From CAZJRQ01 sp964548535 (lineage in GTDB: Bacteria > Bacillota > Clostridia > Oscillospirales > Ruminococcaceae), in the NCBI GenBank assembly GCA_964548535.1, contig CAZJRQ010000021.1:1-40941 (forward strand): 40,941 nt of DNA. Direction: 5' to 3'. The position numbers were made by a program, and so were the translations under genes. Below, one piece after another: positions 7,334 to 15,429 of this stretch. Under the pieces are notes generated by a model, which had not been told where the DNA came from, did not search any database, and saw nothing but the letters and a program-made list of their open reading frames with translations. Each line of letters begins with the position of its first letter. Position 1 is the stretch's first letter.

Positions 7334-8041
7334 ATGCGACTTGATAAATTTATTTCATCACAAAAATCGGATTTGTCGAGAAGTCAAATTCGTGAGCTTT
7401 GTAAAAAAGGCTTGGTTTGTGTTGATGGTCAGATTGCGAAAAAATCTGATTTGCATATCAACCCTGACAAATCCTGTATTTGCGTCAACGGTGAGGAGAT
7501 TCGCTATCGCAAATTCGTTTATATTATGCTTAACAAGCCTCAAGGTGTAGTATGCTCAACTAAGGACGGAATTTCCACTACTGTACTTGAAATTATTCCT
7601 GACGAATTAAGACGAAACGGTCTTTTCCCTGCTGGACGCCTTGACAAGGACACTGAGGGGTTTGTGCTTTTAACTGATGACGGCGTGCTTGCTCACAAGA
7701 TACTTTCACCTAAAACTCATGTGCCTAAGACTTATTTTGTTCGGCTTGAAAAACCTTGGGAAGATAGTTACGTTCAAATAATCAAGGACGGTATGACTAT
7801 TGACGGCGATGAAAAATGTCTGCCTGCTGAATTTATCGGCAGTGATAATCCACTCGAATGTCAAATTATTCTGCATGAGGGCAAATATCATCAAGTTAAG
7901 CGAATGTTTGAAACTCTTGGCAATAAGGTCGTCTATTTAAAGCGTACTGCTATAGGCAGGCTTGATTTAGATGAAAATCTTGCCCTTGGAGAGTGTTTGG
8001 ATATTATGCACAAAGATGTTGAAAAACTTTTGATGTTATAG
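7334..8041 (+). CDS. rsuA: RsuA-family 16S rRNA pseudouridine synthase
   Basis: Isomerises uridine to pseudouridine in rRNA; a 235-aa protein of RsuA length is expected to modify the 516 position of 16S rRNA, but RluB/RluE/RluF-type targets cannot be excluded. An N-terminal S4 RNA-binding domain (about residues 1-55, MRLDKFISSQ ... VDGQIAKKSD) is followed by the catalytic domain with YIMLNKPQGVVCST and the active-site motif GRLDKDTEGFVLLTDDG carrying the catalytic Asp, then HEGKYHQVKRMFE. The start ATG has AGAAAGGA about 14 nt upstream, a rather long spacing. Complete, no oddities. Confidence 0.93.
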   Translation: MRLDKFISSQKSDLSRSQIRELCKKGLVCVDGQIAKKSDLHINPDKSCICVNGEEIRYRKFVYIMLNKPQGVVCSTKDGISTTVLEIIPDELRRNGLFPAGRLDKDTEGFVLLTDDGVLAHKILSPKTHVPKTYFVRLEKPWEDSYVQIIKDGMTIDGDEKCLPAEFIGSDNPLECQIILHEGKYHQVKRMFETLGNKVVYLKRTAIGRLDLDENLALGECLDIMHKDVEKLLML

Positions 8042-8128
8042 AAATCGTTTTCCCATATATTGTAACGAGTTGTTAGTTTTTCGTCATTATTTATAAAGAG
8101 TTATAATAAAGTTTAGTAAAAAAAACTC

Positions 8129-8157
8129 TTGTGCATTTTTGAAAAATTTGTTATGAT
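8129..8157 (+). promoter_or_regulatory. Promoter for the sugar-transport ATPase
   Basis: TTGTGC (8129-8134), 17-nt spacer, TATGAT (8152-8157), about 58 nt upstream of the ATG at 8216, which is preceded by GGGAGGT. I saw no clear operator or cre-like site. Confidence 0.6.
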
Positions 8158-8215
8158 ATTAACATAGCTAATAGGATAATTAGTAAAATTAATAAATAGG
8201 GAGGTCCTTATAAAG

Positions 8216-9358
8216 ATGGCTAGTGTATCATTAAGAGAAATTTATAAGAAGTATGCAGGCGGTGTTATTGCGGTTTCAGATTTTAACATCGAAATTAAGG
8301 ACAAGGAATTTATCATTCTTGTTGGACCATCTGGATGCGGTAAATCCACAACACTTAGAATGATTGCTGGATTGGAAGAAATTAGTGAAGGTGAACTATA
8401 TATCGGTGACAGACTAGTAAACGATATCGCACCTAAGGATAGAGATATTGCAATGGTTTTCCAGAACTACGCTCTTTACCCACACATGACAGTATTTGAC
8501 AACATGGCATTCGGACTAAAACTACGTAAAGTTCCTAAGGACGAAATTGCTAGAAAGGTTGAGGAGGCTGCTAAGGTTCTTGACATTGCTCATCTTCTTG
8601 ACAGAAAGCCTAAGGCTCTTTCTGGTGGTCAGAGACAGCGTGTTGCGCTTGGTCGTGCTATCGTTCGTGAGCCTCAAGTATTCCTACTTGATGAGCCTTT
8701 GTCAAACCTTGATGCTAAGCTTCGTGCTCAGATGAGAACAGAGATTTCTAAGCTTCATAAGAAACTTGGTACTACATTTATTTATGTAACTCATGACCAG
8801 ACTGAGGCTATGACTATGGGTGATAGAATCGTTGTTATGAAGGATGGTTACATCCAGCAGATCGACTCACCTACTAACCTTTACCACAACCCTGTTAACC
8901 AGTTCGTTGCTGGATTCATTGGTTCACCTCAAATGAACTTCATTGATGCTAAGCTTCTTAAGGTTGGCGGAAATTATGTTGTTGAGTTTGGTTCAGAGGA
9001 AACTAAGAACTCTCGTGCTGTTAAGTACACTGTTGAAGTTCCTGCTGACAAGGCTGACGCTGAAGTTCTTGAGCCACTTGTTGATCATGAAATTGTTCTT
9101 GGTATTCGCCCTGAGTGTATTCATGATGAAGATATGTTCCTATCAGCTGCTAAGACTGGTATCATTGATGCTACTGTTGAAGTAACTGAAATGATGGGTG
9201 CTGAGACTTATCTATATCTAACTTGTGTTGGCATTCCTCTAACTGCTAGAGTTTCACCTCGTTCTACTGCTAGACCACAGGATGAAATTAAGGTTGCACT
9301 TGATCCTAACAGAATCCATATCTTTGATAAGGAAACTGAAAAGGCTCTTGTTAACTAA
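8216..9358 (+). CDS. ugpC: Orphan sugar ABC transporter ATPase (MsmK/UgpC/MalK type)
   Basis: Cytoplasmic ATPase that energises carbohydrate ABC importers. The 380-aa protein has Walker A GPSGCGKST, the Q-loop FQNYALYPHMTV, signature LSGGQRQRVALGRAIV, Walker B VFLLDEPLSNLD, the H-loop THDQTEAMTMGD, and a C-terminal OB/TOBE regulatory domain of about 140 residues with GIRPECIHDED, typical of the MalK subfamily. No permease or binding-protein gene lies nearby; it has its own promoter and is followed at once by a terminator, so it is monocistronic. By analogy with MsmK and MsmX in other Firmicutes, it probably serves several sugar importers encoded elsewhere. Codon choice looks adapted for high expression. 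The gene symbol is by family only. Confidence 0.93.
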   Translation: MASVSLREIYKKYAGGVIAVSDFNIEIKDKEFIILVGPSGCGKSTTLRMIAGLEEISEGELYIGDRLVNDIAPKDRDIAMVFQNYALYPHMTVFDNMAFGLKLRKVPKDEIARKVEEAAKVLDIAHLLDRKPKALSGGQRQRVALGRAIVREPQVFLLDEPLSNLDAKLRAQMRTEISKLHKKLGTTFIYVTHDQTEAMTMGDRIVVMKDGYIQQIDSPTNLYHNPVNQFVAGFIGSPQMNFIDAKLLKVGGNYVVEFGSEETKNSRAVKYTVEVPADKADAEVLEPLVDHEIVLGIRPECIHDEDMFLSAAKTGIIDATVEVTEMMGAETYLYLTCVGIPLTARVSPRSTARPQDEIKVALDPNRIHIFDKETEKALVN

Positions 9359-9381
9359 TTGAATATTTAACATTTCGTTAT

Positions 9382-9413
9382 TTGACCTCTCGTTTTTTCG
9401 GGAGGTCATTTTG
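9382..9413 (+). terminator. Rho-independent terminator after ugpC
   Basis: Stem TGACCTCTCG / CGGGAGGTCA with a T-rich loop, followed by TTTTG. Placed 24 nt after the stop codon. Confidence 0.85.
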
Positions 9414-9440
9414 TTTATATAGTTTTATTGGGGTGAAAAT

Positions 9441-10688
9441 ATGAAACAAAAGAAAATTTTTATTTGCTGTCTTGCTTTCTCTTTGATGATTATGAATTTG
9501 TCTGGATGTTCTAGTAAAAATGAGGAAAGTTTAGACAGCTTGGTTTCTTCTGAAACTGAATACGCGGACGAAAAGCTGCCTGAAACTGAGAGCGAATGGA
9601 GAAAAGCTATGATGCTGACATCTTTATACTCGTATGGGAATACTGCTAAAATACAGGAGAAAATTAAAAAGGCTCAATCGGGTGAAAATGTTACTGTTGC
9701 TTACTTGGGCGGCTCAATTACTGAGGGTTTGACGGCTGGCGCTGATTCATGCTACGCAAAACTTAGCTGCGATTATTTCTCTGAGAAATTTGGCGATGGT
9801 GACAACGTGAAATACTGCAACGCTGGGTTAAGCGGTACTCCGTCGACGCTTGGAATTTTGCGTCTTGAACGTGATGTTCTCGACTATAATCCTGACATTT
9901 GCTTTGTTGAATTTGCTGTTAATGACGGTTCTGACGGGGAGTATCAAAACGCTTACGAGAGCATTGTTCGCGAGCTTATCGAAAATGATGTTGCGGTGAT
10001 TCTACTATTTTCAGTAACTAAATCGGACTATTCGGCTCAGGATTACATGAAGTCGATTGGAAATTATTATGATTTGCCGATGATTTCTTACGCCGACGCT
10101 TTGAGAATGATGTTCGAAAATGATCAGATGACTTGGGAAGATTTCTCTGATGATGAATCACACCCCAACGTTTACGGTCACCAACTTGTGGCGGATATGA
10201 TTGGGTTCTATTTTGACACTGTTTCTGACTTTACGGCGACAGATTATAATTATCCAAAAGAGCCGATATTTTCTGCTCGCGGGGTTGGTTCACATTTATT
10301 TGAAAGCTACAATTTGACTCCTACTAGCTTGGGAAGTTGGATTGAGGGAACTGATATTTCGCGATTTAAGGACGGTTGGAAGTATGTTTGTGATGGTGAT
10401 AATGAGCCGATAAAATTTGAATTTACTGCTAAATTTGTATCTTTAATTTACAAGGAAGTCAAGCAAGGCGACTGGGGTTCAGCTCACATAAAAGTTACTT
10501 GCGACGGTGAACTTTACGATGAATTTGATCTTGATCCTAAGTCTGCTTCTGGCTGGGGCAATCCACAGATTGTCAATATTGGCATGCAGACTGAAAATGT
10601 GAAATACGAAATTGAAATTTCTATGGCTGAGGGAAGTGAGGCAAACAACATGCAGATTCTTGGGTTTGGATATACTATTGATGAATAA
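9441..10688 (+). CDS. SGNH/GDSL-hydrolase lipoprotein
   Basis: A 415-aa secreted esterase-like lipoprotein. The signal peptide ends in a lipobox (NLSGC, Cys about residue 23), so it should be attached to the outer face of the membrane. A Ser/Glu-rich linker leads into an SGNH domain: block I YLGGSITEG with the nucleophile Ser, a Gly block around NAGLSGTPST, block III FAVNDG, and block V DDESHPNVYGHQ with the catalytic Asp/His pair. The last 130 residues form a beta-rich domain (SFKD-like, KFEFTAKFVSLIYKEV ...) seen in two-domain esterases of plant-fibre degraders. The substrate is probably acetylated polysaccharide, by inference from the family and from the mannanase encoded at 31.3 kb. Start ATG has GGGGTGA upstream. 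Confidence 0.87.
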   Translation: MKQKKIFICCLAFSLMIMNLSGCSSKNEESLDSLVSSETEYADEKLPETESEWRKAMMLTSLYSYGNTAKIQEKIKKAQSGENVTVAYLGGSITEGLTAGADSCYAKLSCDYFSEKFGDGDNVKYCNAGLSGTPSTLGILRLERDVLDYNPDICFVEFAVNDGSDGEYQNAYESIVRELIENDVAVILLFSVTKSDYSAQDYMKSIGNYYDLPMISYADALRMMFENDQMTWEDFSDDESHPNVYGHQLVADMIGFYFDTVSDFTATDYNYPKEPIFSARGVGSHLFESYNLTPTSLGSWIEGTDISRFKDGWKYVCDGDNEPIKFEFTAKFVSLIYKEVKQGDWGSAHIKVTCDGELYDEFDLDPKSASGWGNPQIVNIGMQTENVKYEIEISMAEGSEANNMQILGFGYTIDE

Positions 10689-10695
10689 CTTTCAC

Positions 10696-10742
10696 AAAAA
10701 AATTCTGATGTATCGTTAAATTTGATACATCAGAATTTTTTA
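10696..10742. terminator. Bidirectional terminator between the esterase and asnB
   Basis: Long stem AAAAATTCTGATGTATC / GATACATCAGAATTTTT with a 9-nt loop, A-run on one side and T-run on the other. It lies between two convergent genes and should stop both. Confidence 0.9.
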
Positions 10743-10755
10743 TTATATAAATATA

Positions 10756-12576
10756 TTAAACTAACTTAACCCTATATTTTTCTAGCCAATAATTAGTCTG
10801 AATTAAGTACGCCATTATCTGAGGATTTGACATCAGCTGTCCATACCAATGAATTTGTTCAACTTCACCATTTATAAGTTTTTCTATCTCTGATTTCTTG
10901 ACTATATCTAGCAGTGGAGAGTTCGCATTTTCAGTAATTTCCCTTAATCTATCGGCACACCATTTCTTATAGGACGGATTATGCGTTTTAGGATATGGAC
11001 TTTTCTTTCTCCACAGAACATGCTCTGGGAGATAGCCTTCTAGGGCATAACGCAAAAGTCCTTTTTCTCTGCCGTTATAATCTTTATATTCCCATGGCAC
11101 ATTATAAAGATATTCAACTATTCTATAGTCACAAAATGGCACTCTGACTTCTAGTCCGCAATTCATTGAGCAACGATCTTTTCGGTCAAGCAGGGTTTGC
11201 ATAAACCACTCGAGGTTTAGTCTCATCATTTCTTTCATGCGCTTTTCAAGCGGTGAGCAGGTTGTTTCACCAACCTTTTGAGTGGTTTGCCGATATCTTT
11301 CGTACACATATTGTGATGGGTTTATGTCTTGCAAAATATCATCTTTGACTAAACTTGCACGATAGGCTGTTGATTGCGACCATGGAAATCCATTTATCAT
11401 GCGGATATCTTTGTCGCGATACCATGGATATCCACCGAAAATTTCGTCTGCACACTCTCCTGACAAGGCTACAGTTGAAAACTTTTTGACCTCTTTGCAA
11501 AACAGCAGAAGTGACGAATCTATGTCTGCCATTCCTGGTAAATCCCTCGCATCGACGGCATCATACAGCGCTTCACCAAGCTGAGGGGTATCAATTACGA
11601 TATGATGGTGAGTTGTGCCTAGATATTCTGACATCTCATTTATATATTCATCATCGCTATTTGGCTGAAATTTTGACTTTTTGAAATATTTTTCGTTATC
11701 ACGATACTCAACTGAAAACGTATTTAAGTTATGAATATTGCTATTGGCTATCGAACATATCGCACTTGAATCTAGTCCGCCTGACAAAAAACAGCAAATT
11801 GGCACGTCAGAAATTGTTTGGCGCTTTATTGCGTCAGTGACTAGATATCGCACTTTTTCAACCGTTTGCTCAAAATTATCCGTATGCTCGGCTGCCTTTA
11901 CATCCCAATATTTTTTGATATTCAATTTGCCGTTCTCGAAACATCCGCACTCACCCATTTGAAGTTCTTTAACACCTTTGAACACTCCATAACCTGCAGT
12001 TCTTGCTGGTCCTATCAGCATTATTTCTGCTATCGACTGGCTATCGGCTTGTGCTTCAATCTCATCAAAGCATAGCAGACCTTTTATTTCTGACGAAAAA
12101 TAAAATGCTCCGTCTTTTATTGTATAAAAAAACGGCTTTACTCCCATTCTATCTCGTGCTACGAACAAGCGTTTCGCACCGCTTTCCCACACCGCAAATG
12201 CGAAAATTCCATTGAATTTATCTACACAATTTTCTCCCCACTGGATATATGATTTTAGCACGACTTCTGTATCTGAATGTCCGTCGAACGACCAGCCTTT
12301 GTCGTAAAGTTCTTTTCGAATTTCATCGGTATTATACAATTCGCCATTATACACCAATGCATATTCTTGATTATGGCGCTTTTGACACATTGGCTGTTTG
12401 CCATTTTCTATGTCAATTACTGACAATCTTGCGTGCAATAGCATTGCACCCTTATCACAATAAATCCCGTCTTCATCGGGACCTCTATGCTTTATTTTTC
12501 CTATTATTTTTCTTGCTATGCTGTTCTGCTCTTCTAAAGTTTTATACTTATGTATCATTCCTGCAATTCCACACAT
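10756..12576 (-). CDS. asnB: Glutamine-hydrolysing asparagine synthase
   Basis: Makes asparagine from aspartate, glutamine and ATP. The 606-aa protein has an N-terminal class II glutaminase domain that needs a free N-terminal Cys: MCGIAGM at ATG 12576, preceded by GGAGGTG, gives exactly this; a longer in-frame start would bury the Cys and is rejected. Glutaminase motifs RLSVID, YNGELYN and HSDTEV are present. The synthetase domain carries the PP-loop SGGLDSSAIC, then SGECADEIFGGYPWY and LEVRVPFCD. Length is typical of Firmicute AsnB. It is transcribed alone and faces tatD across a divergent region. Nothing suggests a specialised natural-product role. Confidence 0.96.
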   Translation of the reverse strand: MCGIAGMIHKYKTLEEQNSIARKIIGKIKHRGPDEDGIYCDKGAMLLHARLSVIDIENGKQPMCQKRHNQEYALVYNGELYNTDEIRKELYDKGWSFDGHSDTEVVLKSYIQWGENCVDKFNGIFAFAVWESGAKRLFVARDRMGVKPFFYTIKDGAFYFSSEIKGLLCFDEIEAQADSQSIAEIMLIGPARTAGYGVFKGVKELQMGECGCFENGKLNIKKYWDVKAAEHTDNFEQTVEKVRYLVTDAIKRQTISDVPICCFLSGGLDSSAICSIANSNIHNLNTFSVEYRDNEKYFKKSKFQPNSDDEYINEMSEYLGTTHHHIVIDTPQLGEALYDAVDARDLPGMADIDSSLLLFCKEVKKFSTVALSGECADEIFGGYPWYRDKDIRMINGFPWSQSTAYRASLVKDDILQDINPSQYVYERYRQTTQKVGETTCSPLEKRMKEMMRLNLEWFMQTLLDRKDRCSMNCGLEVRVPFCDYRIVEYLYNVPWEYKDYNGREKGLLRYALEGYLPEHVLWRKKSPYPKTHNPSYKKWCADRLREITENANSPLLDIVKKSEIEKLINGEVEQIHWYGQLMSNPQIMAYLIQTNYWLEKYRVKLV

Positions 12577-12946
12577 ATAAAAACACCTCCATTGACAATA
12601 TATGAAATTTATGTCTATTTGTTTCGTCATTTTTTAGATTTTTTTCATTTTAACTGCTCGTTTTATACTCAAACTTGAAAATTTATATATTGTAAATTTC
12701 ATTTTGTGTTTATAATGCCGTTTATAATATATTAATTATTAATCGTGCAAAATATTTATTTTTTCAATTATATTGTCTTTGTTTTGTGCATATTTTACGA
12801 AATAGCCCTTTACATTACAGAAAAAGTATGCTATAATTATGAATGATTATAAAGCTTGGATAATACTTTGATAACACTCTAGATTATTATTTAGTTTTGC
12901 TTGAAAAAGTCAACTTTGGAAATTATACAGGCTGTTCTTGAAAGGA
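12577..12946. other. Divergent regulatory region asnB / tatD
   Basis: 370 bp without a gene, very AT-rich. It holds the tatD promoter. For asnB a TTGCAC-N18-TATAAA candidate exists on the minus strand near 12717-12746, and an imperfect palindrome (GAAAATTTA ... TAAATTTC, about 12676-12700) lies between it and the gene; both are weak calls. Confidence 0.4.
12809..12837 (+). promoter_or_regulatory. Promoter for tatD-GT2-sseB
   Basis: TTTACA (12809-12814), 17-nt spacer, TATAAT (12832-12837). About 100 nt upstream of tatD. Confidence 0.75.
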
Positions 12947-13738
12947 ATGATTCCTATTATTAAAGGCATTGTCGATTCGCACTCTCATTATGACGACCGT
13001 GCATTTGATTTGGACCGCGATGACGTACTTTCATTACTTCTTGATAATGAAAATTCTGAGATGGATTTTGTTATTCACGCATCGGTTGACGAAAAATCTG
13101 CTCGTTTTGGAATAAAGACTGCTGAGAAATATCAAAACTTCTACACTTCTATCGGATATCACCCTGAGGCTCAGAGTGATACCCCCGAGAATTACATATC
13201 TATTCTCGAAAATCTGTTGCCAACTTCTGAAAAAATTGTTGCTGTTGGCGAAATTGGTCTTGACTATCATTATGACGGTTATAACAGAGATTTCCAGATT
13301 AAGGTTCTTTGCGAGCAAATTGAATTTGCTCAAAAACATAATCTGCCTTGCATTTTCCACTGTCGTGATGCTACTGCTGATTTTCTTGAGATGATGAAAA
13401 AATACAAACCAAAGGGTGTTGTACACTGCTTCACCGGCGCTCCTGAGGTAGTGAAAGAATATATTGACTTAGGACTTTATGTTGGATTTACTGGAGTTTT
13501 AACTTTTAAAAACTCTAAGAAAGTCAAAAAATCTTTAGCCGAAGTTCCGCTTGACAGAATTCTGCTTGAGACTGACTGTCCTTACATGGCTCCTGAACCT
13601 TTTCGCGGAAAGCGATGTACTAGTGATATGATTAAATATATCGCTCAGACTGGTGCTGAAATTAAAGACATGTCCGCTGAGCAAATTGTTCGTATTACTA
13701 ATGACAATACTAGGCATTTATTTAATATAAAAATATAG
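12947..13738 (+). CDS. tatD: TatD-family metal-dependent hydrolase
   Basis: TIM-barrel metal-dependent nuclease family (TatD/YcfH/YabD), about 263 aa. Metal-binding residues are visible: DSHSHYDD near the N-terminus, VGEIGLDYHYDG with the metal Glu, FHCRDA, VVHCFTG, and LLETDCPYMAPEPFRGKR with the final Asp. Family members act on DNA ends or D-aminoacyl-tRNA; the target here is unknown. The start is not certain: AAAGGA directly abuts the ATG at 12947, which is too close for it, and an in-frame TTG at 12938 lies before it; both give similar proteins. It is followed by a GT2 gene after 30 nt and likely shares its transcript. Confidence 0.9.
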   Translation: MIPIIKGIVDSHSHYDDRAFDLDRDDVLSLLLDNENSEMDFVIHASVDEKSARFGIKTAEKYQNFYTSIGYHPEAQSDTPENYISILENLLPTSEKIVAVGEIGLDYHYDGYNRDFQIKVLCEQIEFAQKHNLPCIFHCRDATADFLEMMKKYKPKGVVHCFTGAPEVVKEYIDLGLYVGFTGVLTFKNSKKVKKSLAEVPLDRILLETDCPYMAPEPFRGKRCTSDMIKYIAQTGAEIKDMSAEQIVRITNDNTRHLFNIKI

Positions 13739-13768
13739 ATAGAAAACAAAATTGAAAGGACATAAGGA

Positions 13769-14719
13769 ATGGAAACACTGTATTTGGTAATACCATGCTA
13801 CAACGAAGAGGAGATGCTGCCTATTACGGTAGTGGCTCTGAAAGAAAAGATGGATGAATTAATTCATGGCGGGAAAATCGCCGCAGACAGCAAGGTTATG
13901 CTTGTTGACGACGGTTCTAAGGACAGAACTTGGGAGCTGATTGAAAAGTTAAATGAGGTTGACCCAATGTTTACTGGTCTTAAGCTTTCAAGAAACAAGG
14001 GGCATCAAAACGCTTTGCTTGCTGGGCTTATGACTGCTAAGAATTATGCCGACATTCTTGTTTCAATGGATGCTGATTTACAAGATGATATTAATGCGAT
14101 TGACGGATTTTTAGAGAAACGCGCTGAGGGCTGCGACATTGTTTATGGCGTACGTTCTTCTCGCGAGAAGGATACTGCTTTTAAGAGATTTACTGCTCAA
14201 AGTTACTACAAGACACTTGCTAAGCTGGGTGTTGAGATTACATACAATCACGCTGATTACCGCTTGATGAGCAAGCGTGCTGTTGAGGCTTTGGCTGAAT
14301 TTAAAGAAGTTAATCTATTCTTGCGCGGACTTGTTCCTATGGTTGGTTACAAGAGTGACATTGTTACTTATGTTCGTAACGAGCGTCAGGCTGGCGAGTC
14401 TAAATATCCGCTTAAAAAGATGATTTATTTTGCTGTTGAGGGAATTACTTCTCTTTCTGTTAAACCTATTAGATTTATTGCAAGCCTTGGTTTGATTATT
14501 TTCCTTATTGCTATTATTATGCTGATTTATTTCTTCGTAATTTGGTGCACTGGAAAATCTGTTGCCGGCTGGCCTTCTTTGATTATTTCAATTTGGGCAC
14601 TTGGCGGACTTCAGCTTTTGGCTATTGGCATAATCGGTGAATACATTGGTAAAATTTATCTCGAAACTAAGGAACGTCCTAAGTTTATAATCGAAACCAA
14701 TCTTGAAGAAAAAAAATAA
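13769..14719 (+). CDS. Membrane glycosyltransferase family 2 (GtrB/DPM1-like)
   Basis: A 316-aa polyprenyl-phosphate-sugar synthase type enzyme that transfers a sugar from a nucleotide sugar to a lipid carrier at the cytoplasmic face. The GT-A fold begins YLVIPCYNEEEMLP, followed by VDDGSKDRTWE, the DXD-like MDADLQDD, and RNERQAGESKYPLKKM before two C-terminal TM helices (about residues 233-258 and 268-292). The layout matches GtrB, which normally works with a GtrA-type membrane protein; a GtrA homologue lies at 27.8 kb but is not adjacent. Start has AAAGGA upstream. The sugar and final acceptor (teichoic acid, glycolipid) cannot be read from the sequence. Confidence 0.9.
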   Translation: METLYLVIPCYNEEEMLPITVVALKEKMDELIHGGKIAADSKVMLVDDGSKDRTWELIEKLNEVDPMFTGLKLSRNKGHQNALLAGLMTAKNYADILVSMDADLQDDINAIDGFLEKRAEGCDIVYGVRSSREKDTAFKRFTAQSYYKTLAKLGVEITYNHADYRLMSKRAVEALAEFKEVNLFLRGLVPMVGYKSDIVTYVRNERQAGESKYPLKKMIYFAVEGITSLSVKPIRFIASLGLIIFLIAIIMLIYFFVIWCTGKSVAGWPSLIISIWALGGLQLLAIGIIGEYIGKIYLETKERPKFIIETNLEEKK

Positions 14720-14740
14720 AATATGTAAGGAGCACTTATC

Positions 14741-15280
14741 ATGGCTAATGAAAATGAAAACAAAGTTATCGCAAACCCAGAACTAGTAGAGGCAATCAAC
14801 GAAATGAGAAAAGATTTCACTAACGAAACTCAAAACAAGGTTGTTAATCTTGCTTTGAGAAGTACTTTCCTTGTTCCTGCTATTGTTGACAAAAACACTC
14901 AGCTTATTGCTGACTCTGACAACAACGTTAAATTTGAGGACAAGCCTCAGGCTAAGTTCATGCTTATCACTCACAAGGAAAAGGGTACTTTCTTCCCTGC
15001 TTTTACTGACCCTGACGAGCTTATGAAATTTAAGACTGATGAGAAATTCCAGAGCTTTGCTATGAAATTCTCTGATCTTGCTGCTCTTACTGAGAAAACT
15101 CCAGAAGTTACTGGATTTGTTCTTAATCCTATGAGCCACAATCTTCCTTTCACAAAGCCAATGCTTGAGACTATCAAGGAAACTCTTTTGAGAGTTAGAA
15201 AAGAGCGTGAGGCTGCTGAAAAGGCTGCTGCTGAAAACAGCGAGCCAAACATCACAGTTTCTTCTAACGATGACGAATAA
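14741..15280 (+). CDS. SseB N-terminal domain protein
   Basis: A 179-aa soluble protein with an SseB-like N-terminal domain: a helix at about residues 8-40, LRSTFLVPAIVDK, then FMLITHKEKGTFFPAFTDPDELMKF, the typical FTD motif, and FVLNPMSHNLPFTKPMLE. In enterobacteria SseB is linked to rhodanese or serine metabolism, but in Firmicutes such proteins have no settled function. The C-terminal 30 residues are Lys/Glu/Ala-rich coil and an acidic Ser/Asp tail. It starts 21 nt after the GT2 gene with a GGAG site, so it is the end of that operon, and a terminator follows. Codon usage is strongly biased, suggesting good expression. Confidence 0.78.
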   Translation: MANENENKVIANPELVEAINEMRKDFTNETQNKVVNLALRSTFLVPAIVDKNTQLIADSDNNVKFEDKPQAKFMLITHKEKGTFFPAFTDPDELMKFKTDEKFQSFAMKFSDLAALTEKTPEVTGFVLNPMSHNLPFTKPMLETIKETLLRVRKEREAAEKAAAENSEPNITVSSNDDE

Positions 15281-15302
15281 TAATATTATAAATATTTAAA
15301 AC

Positions 15303-15341
15303 CAAAATGGCTGGACTTATAAAAAAGTCCAGCCATTTTTA
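15303..15341 (+). terminator. Terminator after sseB-like gene
   Basis: Perfect stem AAAATGGCTGGACTT / AAGTCCAGCCATTTT followed by T. Confidence 0.9.
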
Positions 15342-15376
15342 TGCTTGCTTATCCTTATTGTTTTGAGCGTGATAAA

Positions 15377-15412
15377 CAAAAAGCTCTCCGAAAAAATCGG
15401 AGAGCTTTTTTA
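15377..15412. terminator. Terminator of por (bidirectional)
   Basis: Stem AAAAAGCTCTCCGA / TCGGAGAGCTTTTTT, A-run and T-run on both sides. It lies just after the por stop codon on the minus strand, and backs up the terminator at 15303 on the plus strand. Confidence 0.9.
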
Positions 15413-15429
15413 TAAATTAAAGTAATAAA

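Noticed and set aside
10756..12630. Longer asnB reading with 18 extra N-terminal residues
   Set aside because: It would place the catalytic Cys internally, while the ATG at 12576 has a strong ribosome site and exposes the Cys.
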